Assembly (NCBI GenBank): GCA_031771865.1
Contig: JASISA010000027.1
Span: 1-64,000, forward strand
Origin: Nothophaeocryptopus gaeumannii
Lineage: Eukaryota; Ascomycota; Dothideomycetes; Mycosphaerellales; Mycosphaerellaceae
Reading direction: 5' to 3'
Length of the DNA stretch: 64,000 nucleotides
Of this stretch, positions 11,741 through 21,575 are shown in pieces (the first letter of the stretch is position 1; every line of letters begins with the position of its first letter). Under the pieces are notes generated by a model, which saw nothing but the letters and a program-made list of their open reading frames with translations, ran no database searches and was not told the DNA's origin. Made by a program: the position numbers and the translations under genes.

Positions 11741-13601
11741 GCATATGTCCCTCATGTAAAAGCAGTTGTAGTCCAGGATGACATCTTGGTTGGGGCCGAG
11801 ATCGACCACCTCAGTGGCGTGCTTTAGTGAACGTGGGCTGGCTAGAATGCATTCAGCAGGTTTCCCAGAACACACGATTTGAATGAGGCCTGCCGTTTTG
11901 CAAAGCGGCATAGACTTGGAGAGGAGGAGGAGGGGACTTACAGCCAGTACCGTGTCACGCCGCTGCTGCTGGTTTGTGTGATGTAGTCTTGTTGGTACTG
12001 AGCTTAACACCATCCGCCGGAAAGCGAGAGCCAAGGCCCAACATTCGACCACTCTTATGGACTGCTAGGAGGTCGACCTGCTACGTCTACGTCGTGACTC
12101 CATTGGAGCATGTGACTGAGCTTATGTCGCGTCGTGGCCGACCAATCAAACGTCCGTTTCGACATCGGCCTAATGAAGGGTAGCTATAGTGACTTCTCAA
12201 CAGCATCCATTGCATTCGAGCGTACATGCCTTCGCGAGGGTTTACTCTCGCGATATGGGCATGTCAGACAAGGTGCCTTTGCCAGAGTACCCTTTAATTC
12301 AACACGAAGGCCAGAGGAGCATTGACGTGGACAGACTACAAAGCAAGCCAACCGAGGTCGCACTCGCCCTGTCTCTTTTAGTATTGTAGGCTAGTCTAAC
12401 GATTGTGCCGGCAAGCGAAATACTAAAATAAGCGAGGCAATACTGCTGTGCATAGGCAGCAAGCTGGCAAATCATTTTGGCCATCGACCAGGTTCTTCCG
12501 TGGCCCTTTCTCACTATCGCCATCTCCATCTCGTCCTCCGCATTTGATGTCCTTTTCGAGATCCGTTCGGCAGAGGCAGGCTCTCTCACCGGATCGGTTG
12601 GCTCGAAGTGGCCGGGGAGGCTTGTATCGTTCTCCTGCTTCGAATGTGAGTGTTGGAAGACGCGAGTCTCTGCGGCACTTCAATGCACTCACGGTACCGA
12701 TATCGTCACAAGGCTATGAATAGCGACAGCGAGTGCAGACAAAATGTTCGCATGTCTGCCCACCCCGTAGAAGCCCTAAGCAACCATCCAGCCTATTCTA
12801 GCTTCGCCACATTGGCAACATGTCCATCCTTTGGCTTTGAGATCTCGAAGGTAGCAGTCGGTCCGACCACAAGGTTGTTGTCGGAAATCGCTACTGTTCG
12901 CACGTTATTGTGGCATTGTCATTGTCTTACGCCGCGTGGCTGAGCTGTAGGTGGCATATTCGCAGTAGACGGTCTCGCCGTATTGCCGATGTCCGCAGCG
13001 GTATTCGCGATAGATACGATGACACATCTTGTTTCGGCTGTCAGGTAGAGGGACTTGTGTTCATACGGCAGGCTGATTCTACGCTCCTTTATATCGCCCT
13101 TTGGCTGCGACATTCCCGATATGCACTGGTTGAGCCTGAAACGAATGCAGCGGTTAACGAAACACTTCAGCATTCTGGCGGTAACAGTCGGCGGCTAGGT
13201 CTCGCTGTCTTGCACAGGAGAGTAACGATCAATCTCGTTCGATGGATGTAACCAAACCAAGGCATCAACTGCAGCGTAGCGCCGAGTTCAATTCCCATGC
13301 GTGATACTGTTCGCAGCATCGAGATCAATACATTGCAATTGGAGCTGTCCGAGCTAGGCTCCACTTATCTCTGCATTCTTCAGGCCCCTCGCGCGTTGGA
13401 GTGCAAGCAGCTGCATTACTAGTCAGCTCTAATCAGGCTGATTTCGAACAGCCCGAGGGTGTGATTGCCTTGCGTGGGCGGAAGTCACGAAGCGCCTGAG
13501 AAGGAGGGCTGCACGGCTAGAACTGCAGTTAGCGAGCTGACTCTGTAGACCTTAGGAACTGTCGGTCATTATTCGTACAGTTTGGAGACACAATACCAAA
13601 A
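11741..13601. other. 1.9-kb stretch without a recognisable gene
   Basis: Lies between the truncated permease and the convergent kinase-like gene. Short open frames exist on both strands, but I can support none as coding. The missing C-terminal half of the permease is not recognisable here. Confidence 0.4.
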
Positions 13602-14824
13602 TTACCGGAAAATATATTCCAAGATCCTGGACAGGCCTTGCAAATCACCCTTGACAGTTTCCGCCAACTCCGGCTCCACCCATCCCTCAGTGTAACTGCC
13701 TCCGAAATCAATAAGCCAAGCGTCGCTCTTTCTGTCGATGAGCACGTTGTCTGGTTTTGCATCACCCCAAATGATGCCAGCTACATGCAGAGAGTTCAAT
13801 GTATTGGTGATTTGGTGAGCCCATCGATTGCGTGAAGATAGTGGCGTATCGGCTAACCGCGCATCGAGTGTCAGCGCCTTCGAATCGATGTAGGAGAGAA
13901 GAAGCCCAAAGACGGTACCCAGATCATCTCTTACGAGGCCAGAAAGTCGTGAGATTAGCAAGTCCTCTAGCCCGGAGGCGGCGCTGATCCGCAAGTACTT
14001 TTCAGCTCTTGCTTGCTACACTAGCATCACAATAGCGGTAGGGTTTGAAGAAATGAATCTGGTCTCCATTCGTTTTAACCTTCCGTGGAGTCGAGACAGC
14101 TCTTCCCGGCGGCTCGGCACAGATTTGGACCTGGGATGGATGGAACGAAGTCCATGAGGAACAAAGCTCCTCATCGATTGTAACCCCAAATGAGAGGTGC
14201 TCCACTGGGATAGTATTCTGGCAAATGAGAGTTAAAGTACCGTCTTCGGTAGCAGACAATGCGTAGTGGAAAGTCGGTGGGCGAATGAATTCCTCGAGGC
14301 TTGGAGTTTGATGATGAGACGGTCGAGGCAAGTGGAGTTTTGGCGCACATCTCTCCAAGATCCAATCATAGAAGTCATCCACTGTCAGACCGTCGAGTTC
14401 ATAGAGCTCTGCTACCTTGAGGAAGTGTAGGTACTGACTCTGCACAGCGAAGGATCTTTGCAGGTTTTCGGCCGAGATAGTGATGTGGACGCGATTTCCG
14501 TGGCATATGATTGTCAGCTCTGAATCGGTGTTTCGATCGCTGAATACGAAGTCCGTCACAGTGCACTCCCAGGGCTCAATTTGTGGATATCCGCTTGATC
14601 TTGCAGGCAACGTTTGACCACCCGAGGAAAATGCAGTTGATGGCGGTTGCTGTGGCTGCTTCGAAGCACCCTGTCGGTCTCATGAGGGTAGTCGGCGTGA
14701 ATGTGTTATGCTGGAATGCGGCATCGTAAGAAGCGGTCGTACTCGTCCCGCTCGTACAGTTGCTGCTCGGCGATCCAGATTCCCGGGGACTTGGCTTGCC
14801 TGTACTGGCGCTCGATGTGCTCAT
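13602..14824 (-). pseudogene. Frame-broken protein-kinase-like gene
   Basis: From the ATG at 14824 a Ser/Thr/Pro-rich N-terminus (MSTSSASTGKPSP) shifts frame near 14660 into a long open segment (14610 down to 14002) with no domain I can name. It shifts again near 14008 into the kinase C-lobe: YLRISAASGLEDLLISRL, VFGLLLSYI, then IIWGDAKPDNVLID, a catalytic-loop variant with WGD where HRD is usual but keeping D, K and N, then WLIDFGGSYTEGW with an intact DFG. It ends at 13602 in LSRILEYIFR. This layout resembles a fungal family of small atypical kinases with a long N-terminal region; its substrates are unknown. The second break would be healed by restoring two GG pairs, so it may be a sequence error rather than decay. 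Confidence 0.7.
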
Positions 14825-14870
14825 GACTGCGCCTTTCTGCGACAGGTCAGCGCGCTGCTCAGTCGCACGC

Positions 14871-15419
14871 ATTGGACAATTTTGGATAGTCGGCTGGTGC
14901 TTGGGTTAAACTACCTCTCCTAACAACCCGGTGCTTGGGTTACGGGCTCTCTTACGGGTTGCGGGGCCCTCTCTTGGTCGGCTGGTGCTTGGGTTGGACC
15001 TTCCTACGGGTTACCTTCTTTAATGCGGGTGCTTGGGTTACGGGCTCCTACGAATGTTTACCGCTCCTACGCGTACGCTCTTTACGTTGACTCCCTACAT
15101 GGATCTATGTCGTCCTGGGTACCCCCTGCCCTGCTATCGCGCCCGCTTCTACGCGCGAACTCCAAAACCGCTCGACAATCTTTGACGATTTTTCCTACTC
15201 GACCGCGACGTTTTCTACGGTGACTTCATATACTAAATGTGTTTGTACGAGCGAGCTCTATAACATGCTCGAATTTGGTACAATTTGGACACTTTTTTGC
15301 TCAATGGAGGCAGGTCAATGGAGGCAGCACCCCGTTCTAGAGTATACCGCATGTGTGATACAAACTACGGAGGGCCCTGAATGGAGGCAGTCCTGACTCC
15401 ATTGGACAATTTTGGATAG
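14871..15419. mobile_element. 530-bp unit bounded by exact 19-bp direct repeats
   Basis: The 19-mer ATTGGACAATTTTGGATAG occurs exactly at 14871-14889 and 15401-15419. Between them are four copies of GTGCTTGGGTT (near 14896, 14931, 14985 and 15029), often followed by ACGGGCT, and near the right end a 14-bp tandem repeat of TCAATGGAGGCAG (15301-15328) with a third partial copy at 15380. No open frame of note. This could be a small non-autonomous insertion, a solo-LTR-like relic, or a local duplication; the class is not established. Confidence 0.5.
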
Positions 15420-15607
15420 AAGCATGCTCTGACCCGCAAACACCGTCATACACCCAGACTGGACACAGATGCTCTCGAGTGCTGTACTTGCTTTGAACCG
15501 AATATTCTGCTCGAGCAAATCTAGGGAGACTCGCTGCGCAGACTCCATTTCAGATTCGACAAAGGGTATCAACAGCTGCCTGATCTTTGTCCGCGCCCAA
15601 CATGGGC

Positions 15608-16519
15608 TCATCTCTGCAGCATCGCAAGTCGCGCCGGGTTCATACCATGCGTATTGTTCACGCTGTCAGCTGCTGCGGCCTTCGCTTTCTCCTCCAGCTC
15701 CTTGACAATGGTCTTCTTCTCGCCCTTCACCTCCTTGTTGGCCCCAGTCCTTGCCTCTTTCTTCTCTTTCCGCTCTTCCTTCTTCATGTCCTCCTCAGCC
15801 CTCCGCTTCCTCTCCTCGTCCAACTTGGTGTTCTTCTCCTTGATCTTCTGTTTCCGATCATCGCTCTTCCCACCACCACCGGCTGTCAGTTCGACGTTGA
15901 TCTTCCGCGCTGTGTCCTTCTTCTTCCGCTTGCCCGCATAGCCATTCAACTGCTGCGCCTCTGCTCCTGCCTCTGTCGCATCGCCTCGCTCTATCGCCTC
16001 CGAATCGAACATGGTATGATGGTACAGCTTGAGACATGTCTTCATGCGGTCGTAATTCTCAAACTCCAAGAACGCAAATCCCTTGCTCTTCTTCGTTTTT
16101 GGATCTGTGCGGTGTCGGAGCGTGAAGGGCTGGAGTTTCGCGAAATGTTGTTTGAGCGAGTTGTCGGTAGTCTTGTACGGCAGATTGCCCACGAATACGA
16201 TGAACCGGTTCTTGCTGGGTTCCTCTTCCTCTCTCTTGCCCTTCCGTCGCTTCTTCTTGGGTTTGGAAGTCGCGTCCACGGTTTCTGCTCCGTCTGCGCC
16301 TTCCTCTGCGGGCGCATCATCATCCGTGGCTTTGCGCTTCTTCGAGGACTTGGTGGGTTCTTTAGCGACTATCGTGGTCTCTTCCACGTCTTCACCATCT
16401 TCCTGCGGCATGGCGTCTGGCTCGACTTCTCCATGCTTCCGCTTCTTCCCTGACTTCCTCCTCTCAGCATCTCTCTGCGCCTTTCTCTCCTTCTTCGACA
16501 AGCTCTGTTCTTCCGACAT
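15608..16519 (-). CDS. NOP6: Nop6-like RRM protein, ribosome biogenesis
   Basis: About 303 residues from the ATG at 16519. The sequence contains a lysine-rich N-terminus with KKERKAQRDAER, then low-complexity acidic and basic stretches, then one RRM at about residues 105-190 with RNP2 (FVGNLPY) and RNP1 (KGFAFLEF) and an insertion rich in Glu/Ala, then a basic, coiled C-terminal tail ending NPARLAMLQR. This order matches fungal Nop6, a nucleolar protein that associates with early 90S/40S pre-ribosomes, so action in the nucleolus on 18S maturation is expected. The frame is open 12 codons upstream, but without an ATG. It is a single exon. Its 3' end approaches the direct-repeat unit at 15419. 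Confidence 0.85.
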   Translation of the reverse strand: MSEEQSLSKKERKAQRDAERRKSGKKRKHGEVEPDAMPQEDGEDVEETTIVAKEPTKSSKKRKATDDDAPAEEGADGAETVDATSKPKKKRRKGKREEEEPSKNRFIVFVGNLPYKTTDNSLKQHFAKLQPFTLRHRTDPKTKKSKGFAFLEFENYDRMKTCLKLYHHTMFDSEAIERGDATEAGAEAQQLNGYAGKRKKKDTARKINVELTAGGGGKSDDRKQKIKEKNTKLDEERKRRAEEDMKKEERKEKKEARTGANKEVKGEKKTIVKELEEKAKAAAADSVNNTHGMNPARLAMLQR

Positions 16520-16915
16520 GATTGCTGAGATGCGGGAGTTGCGGCAGGTGGGCAAAGAAATTAATCTTCACGTCACGGAAGCATGGATAAGGGTTTCGGT
16601 TTCGGATGTCGGGTAACTCTATCCTTTGTCAACAGGATCCACGGAGGGTCCACGCACGCCAGACTCAAAAGGGATGTGCCCTTGATGGCACCTTCCTGAC
16701 GCGCGCAACAATCTCGGCGCTTATCAAAGAAGCTGAGATGCGTGATTCAGTCCCATCCAATGCCGCCTTTATAAGTTCTATCGTAGCGATGCCGTTATCG
16801 AAGTTCGCGTCTTGCTACATACAAGATACATCCGACTGAGAATTGGATCCCATTGTCCCGGCCCCGAAGATACGCGTGCTGAATACTTCGTGGCCGTCCA
16901 CGACACGCCGCCACC

Positions 16916-18616
16916 ATGACATCCACAGCAGACCCAACCAAGAAGACATCTTCAATTGAAGCAGCAGATGAAGCCACGCCTCTTCTGGGAGCACGAGAAT
17001 CCGGAACGCCTGAGGTATCATACAATGGCGAAAATAATGGCAAAGTATCCGACCAGCAAGATGGGCCTCAAGAATCCAGGATGCCATACGGGCAGATCCT
17101 ACTCCTCTGCTATGCGTCCATTGCCGAGCCAGTGGCCTACTTCTCCATTTTCCCCTTCGTTAACGAAATGCTGCTGAAGAATGGCGACCTGCCCGAAGAG
17201 AACGTAGGCTTCTGGGCTGGCATGATCGAGTCGCTCTTCAGTCTCGTTCAGATGGTCCTCATGATTTTCTACGGCCGACTCGCAGATCGACTAGGACGAA
17301 AGCCGGTCTTAGTCTTCTCCTTGGCTGGTGTGAGTGCGGCCACTGCGCTTTTCGGCATGGCAAAGACGCTTCCGCAGATGATTCTGCTCAGATGTTTGGC
17401 GGGTGTCTTTGCAGGGAGTGTGGTCACTGTAAGGACGATGATCAGTGAGAACACAGTTAAGCAGACGCAAGGGAGGGCGTTCAGTTGGTATATGTTTGCA
17501 AGGAATCTGGGCATCTTCATAGGACCGCTCGTTGGTAAGTTCGATTCCAATCAGTGACTACCTGGTACACAACCTGATGTTGAGATTACAGGTGGCGGCC
17601 TTGCAAACCCAGCACAGCAGTTTCCAAGTATGTTTGGAAAACTCGAATTCTTTATTGAATACCCATATGCGCTGTCTACCTTCGTTGCAGGCGCTATCTC
17701 ATTAACAAGCGTGCTGAGCAGCTTGTTCGGGCTGAGAGAAGTACATCCTCCTAAACCGATTTCGATTCCCACAGCCTGACGTTTATTCAGACCTTGAAAC
17801 GCAAAGGTGATCCAGACTTCCAGCCTGAGCCTCCCATGTCCACTTGGGAGGTCCTCAAATCTCCTGGTGTTGCCGTGGTCCTCGCCATCTTCGCCCATAT
17901 CATGCTGCTAGGCCTTTCTTATACCGCAGTCGCTCCCGTTATGATGTTCACCAGCATAGGTCGCGGCGGTTTCGGTTTCACTCCAGTACAGATCAGCTAT
18001 CAGCTCGCTTTAGCAGGTGCATCACAGGCGCTCTGGATGCTCGTGGCTTTCCCTCCATTGCAGCGAAATTTGGGCACTGGTCGATTGTTTCGGATATGTG
18101 CTGTCGTCTGGCCATGCTTTTTTGTGATATACCCTTTGCTTAATGAGGTCCTGCGACAGGGCTGGAACACGGCATTCTGGGTAATTCTGATAATCACTGT
18201 GTTCATGGGAAGTGGAGTCGCCATGAGTTTGGGTAAGCCACTCTGCAGGATCGTCACGTTTGATCTACTAACATCTTGCAGCCTGCGCACAACTCTGCCT
18301 CAACGACATCTCCCCATCACCGACTGTACTTGGCACCGTGAACGCTTTAGCCCTCACGGTCAACTCGGGAGTTCGAGCAGTGGCCCCAGCGCTCTTCACC
18401 AGCTTATACGCATTTGGTGTCAAGATACAGTGGGCAGATGGTCACTTCATCTGGTTCATCCTCGTTGCCATTTCTGTTACGCTGTGGTTCCATCTTCGCT
18501 TTCTGCCTTCACAGGCTGAAGGCACACCTGAACAACAAGCGGATCAAGCCAAGGCCAAACAGGCGGATCGGGTGGAAACCCCCGCTGATCACAGAGGGGA
18601 GCACGAAGACGCCTGA
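16916..18616 (+). CDS. MFS transporter, ZIFL/DHA1-like
   Basis: Four exons: 16916-17534, 17592-17740, 17791-18232 and 18282-18616, with introns of 50-57 bp, canonical GT-AG ends and a CTAAC branch in the last. The product has a polar N-tail, a membrane segment around YGQILLLCYASIAEPVAYFS, the MFS signature between TM2 and TM3 (GRLADRLGRKPVLV) and RCLAGVFAGSVVTVRTMISE at TM4, a central loop, the second half of the bundle and a charged C-tail. This pattern is typical of fungal 12-TM drug:H+ antiporters related to plant ZIF1-like carriers; the substrate cannot be read. Residues after TM5 run FIGPLVGGGLANP, the usual motif C-like turn. The next gene downstream is a HET protein and then an adenylating enzyme. 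Confidence 0.9.
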
Positions 18617-18855
18617 TCATACCACGTTGCAATTTGATCAGATGCTGACGAAGATATATCTAAAAGAAGCGAAAATCGCAATCATCTTGGCCACGCCGGA
18701 CCTCCTTCTTAGCAGCCTGCTGAAGGATTGTTCGATGTGGGGCAGAGTTCAATGCAGCCACCTTTGTTCTGTCTCAAGGCATCAGGCTCTACTTATCATC
18801 GTGACTTCTCAACTCAATTTTGAGACCATCAATAAACCAGGCATCTTCTGCTAGA

Positions 18856-21189
18856 ATGTCTCACCTCTGTCCATCGTGTGCAGCGTTGAGCGAGAAGATG
18901 CCAGATCTGCTGGATCCCACACGTTACTGGTTCTCCATTGGCTACATCTGGAATATCGACGTCGCCGAGCTTGTCAAAGCGATCAGACAGGGCTGCTCCT
19001 TCTGCGCATACATTCACGAATTGATGATCAAACCTTGGTACATACGACAGACCGACGTGGACGATCAACAACCTGAGATACAACAGCGGATCAACGATGC
19101 TCTTGCTATTGGAGTACCACGACACAACCTACGAGAGAGATGCGAACGCAGAGGAGGTAGCAAGCGAAGTTGCTCCATCTGCCAACGAGTGCCTGAAAAG
19201 AATAAGGATACGGGAGGCGAGGAGCCTGCATTCTGGTGCGGAGTGTGCATGCATCCTGCTGCCTTCTCCGGTCATCCAGATGCTCACCACTATTGCGAAA
19301 CATGTCTTGGGCTTGTCGCAAAACGGCTTGCCAAAGACATCGCCAGCGCCGCGGACGCACAGTCCCACCTGATGGTCCCGCCTAGTCGACTGTCAATCAC
19401 GATCGTAATACATCGAGAAAATGTCCCAGCAAACCAATTGAATCTTCGATTGCTGCAAGACTCAAAGAACGAGAAACGCGAGCTGTGGGCTGAACATGTT
19501 CATGGTCTGGAAAGTATACCGCATCAATTGCCTCCCGCGCAGGATTTGGATCGGGACTACTCTTCTGACCGGAGTATCCACCAGATCAGGACATGGCTCA
19601 ACGAATGCGACCAGAGTCATGATTGCTTGATTGAGCCTCCCCGGATGCCCGTGTGGCTCGTTGACGTGAGTTCGAGCTCGGACCCAGGGAGCCTGCGCAT
19701 CGTTGAGGGATCAAAAGTCGAAGGTCGATACATTGCATTGAGCTATTGCCGCTGCAATGGTCAGGCTCATCGAAACAACATGTCAAATATTCAAGCTTGG
19801 CAAGAGCTCTACAGCGTTTCAGATCTACCAGCAACGATCCAAAATGCCGTCCAAATCACTCGAAGGCTCGGCGTGCAGTATCTCTGGGTTGACGTCCTGT
19901 GTCTTACAGCAGGCTCTCAGCCGGAAAATCCGCAAGACCCTGTTATGATCGACGCAATCTTCTCAAACGCATATCTCACAATCGCCGCATCTTCCTCGTC
20001 ATCTTCGCGCTCAAGCTTTTTCGGTCACAACCAATTGACCTTCCCCAATGAAGTCTACTCGGAACTACAGCAAGCCGATCAGCCCTGCGAGCTCACGGTC
20101 AAGCTCCAGAACAACAGCACTGGGTTTGTCAAACTCCGCCGCCTCGTCAGCTATGACCTGTCCCAAGACCCTATCTACCAACAAGGATGGACTCTTCAAG
20201 AGCGCATGCTTTCTTCCCGAATCGTCAGTTTCGGGCGCTGTCTATCATTCATGTGCCATCATGGCAAGAAACTTGACTCAAAAACTGGAGATGATTGGAC
20301 AAGGAACTACGAATGGAATTACGACATGATCTGTCCGATGCCGAAGACGTTACCTGAGTTACACACCGAGAAGATCAAGATCTGGTTCAATATAGTGCGG
20401 GAGTATAGCAGAATGTACCATGCCGCAGGAGATCATAAGTTGTCTGCGCTTGCTGCGATCGCGAAGCGGTACTCGATATTGCGAGATGGTGATGTCTACC
20501 TCGCTGGGCTTTGGAAACAGGATCTTGCCGTCCATCTCCTGTGGTATCCGCAAGGTCGACTTCGCAGACCAGTGCAATGGCGTGCGCCGAGCTGGAGTTG
20601 GGCATCCGTCGATGGTCCAGTTCGGCATTATACCGAGTATCCGGATGTGTTTCTCATTCGTTTCCAAAGCTATCATGTTATTCCAGCTGAGCCTGGCGGG
20701 TCGGAAATGGGTACGCTGAAGGAGGCAAAGTTGAGCATCAAGGGAAAGATCGCGATGACGACACGCTACCTCTGCGGGTTCAAGGACAATAATCAGGAGT
20801 TACTCGGCCCCTCACGAGTCGACGCAGCCAAGCAGCGCGTTGCGACGGGGAAGCCGTTCATGGAAGGATACGGGCCAATTATCAGATCCTACGAACTTGA
20901 CGTCGAAGCAGATCGTCTCTCCAAGCACTCAGAGAACCATGCAAGCTCCGTCCACGACGACCACTCAACTGGCATACATATTCTGGAGACTGCGGACGTC
21001 TACCTCTTGCCGATGAAAATACTGAACGCAGACGATCCCTCTGGCCGGAGATGGAAGCAAGGACTTGTCCTTGTTTCAGAAGGCGATGATAGCGGTGAGT
21101 ACAGGCGGATTGGCACATTCATGGAAGATGACTTGAAAGATGCTGAAGATTTGGATTGGGGTGAGGAGAGGGTGGTTGATCTTGTTTGA
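18856..21189 (+). CDS. HET-domain protein (heterokaryon incompatibility-like)
   Basis: A single exon of about 778 residues. I use the ATG at 18856 (MSHLCPSCAALS); the frame is open upstream, but without an ATG. The start CPSC, and a later cluster with CSICQR...CGVC...CETC (about residues 105-155), suggest zinc binding. The HET domain begins near residue 290 with YIALSYCRCNG, where the common form is LSYxWG, and continues through LPATIQNAVQITRRLGVQYLWVD and a degenerate CLTAGS (usually CIIQD) to NAYLTIAAS. Then come QGWTLQERMLSSRIVSFG and WRAPSWSWASVDG, both usual in long HET proteins. HET proteins control cell death on fusion of unlike strains; many genomic copies have unknown roles. The changed WG and CIIQD motifs may alter function. 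Confidence 0.9.
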   Translation: MSHLCPSCAALSEKMPDLLDPTRYWFSIGYIWNIDVAELVKAIRQGCSFCAYIHELMIKPWYIRQTDVDDQQPEIQQRINDALAIGVPRHNLRERCERRGGSKRSCSICQRVPEKNKDTGGEEPAFWCGVCMHPAAFSGHPDAHHYCETCLGLVAKRLAKDIASAADAQSHLMVPPSRLSITIVIHRENVPANQLNLRLLQDSKNEKRELWAEHVHGLESIPHQLPPAQDLDRDYSSDRSIHQIRTWLNECDQSHDCLIEPPRMPVWLVDVSSSSDPGSLRIVEGSKVEGRYIALSYCRCNGQAHRNNMSNIQAWQELYSVSDLPATIQNAVQITRRLGVQYLWVDVLCLTAGSQPENPQDPVMIDAIFSNAYLTIAASSSSSSRSSFFGHNQLTFPNEVYSELQQADQPCELTVKLQNNSTGFVKLRRLVSYDLSQDPIYQQGWTLQERMLSSRIVSFGRCLSFMCHHGKKLDSKTGDDWTRNYEWNYDMICPMPKTLPELHTEKIKIWFNIVREYSRMYHAAGDHKLSALAAIAKRYSILRDGDVYLAGLWKQDLAVHLLWYPQGRLRRPVQWRAPSWSWASVDGPVRHYTEYPDVFLIRFQSYHVIPAEPGGSEMGTLKEAKLSIKGKIAMTTRYLCGFKDNNQELLGPSRVDAAKQRVATGKPFMEGYGPIIRSYELDVEADRLSKHSENHASSVHDDHSTGIHILETADVYLLPMKILNADDPSGRRWKQGLVLVSEGDDSGEYRRIGTFMEDDLKDAEDLDWGEERVVDLV

Positions 21190-21575
21190 TTTCAAGATGT
21201 CCTGGTCAATCTCGTGAGCTGTTCATCTCCAACATGCCTCAAGATTTTGCCCATACAGATGCAAGTGTGGTGCTCCAGTAAGGTCTCTGACAGGCGAAGC
21301 TTACTTAATCCGCGGCTTAACATCAAAGCTCGGCTGATGCTTAAGGAAGGACAGGCGCATGAGCATTACCTGTACTTGGAAGCAAGCATCAGCCAAGGCT
21401 TCACCACTTAAAGTTTCAAGTCTGGAAGAACAAGATGCCTGTCCCATGCGGCCGACGAAAGCTGACTTTGCGTCACATCCGGCTCCGGCTTCTCAGTGTG
21501 CCCTGTTTCGACTGCAGTTTGGTAACTTTCCACGACTAGACTCCAGCCTAACGAAGGGGATTCGAATATAAAACC
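21190..21575. other. intergenic, upstream of the adenylating enzyme
   Basis: 386 bp between the HET stop and the ATG at 21576. I see no gene; it presumably holds the HET terminator and the promoter of the next gene. Confidence 0.5.

Noticed and set aside
15587..16453. A 288-codon Leu-rich plus-strand frame
   Set aside because: Antisense to NOP6; Leu/Phe-rich because the opposite strand encodes Lys/Glu-rich tails.
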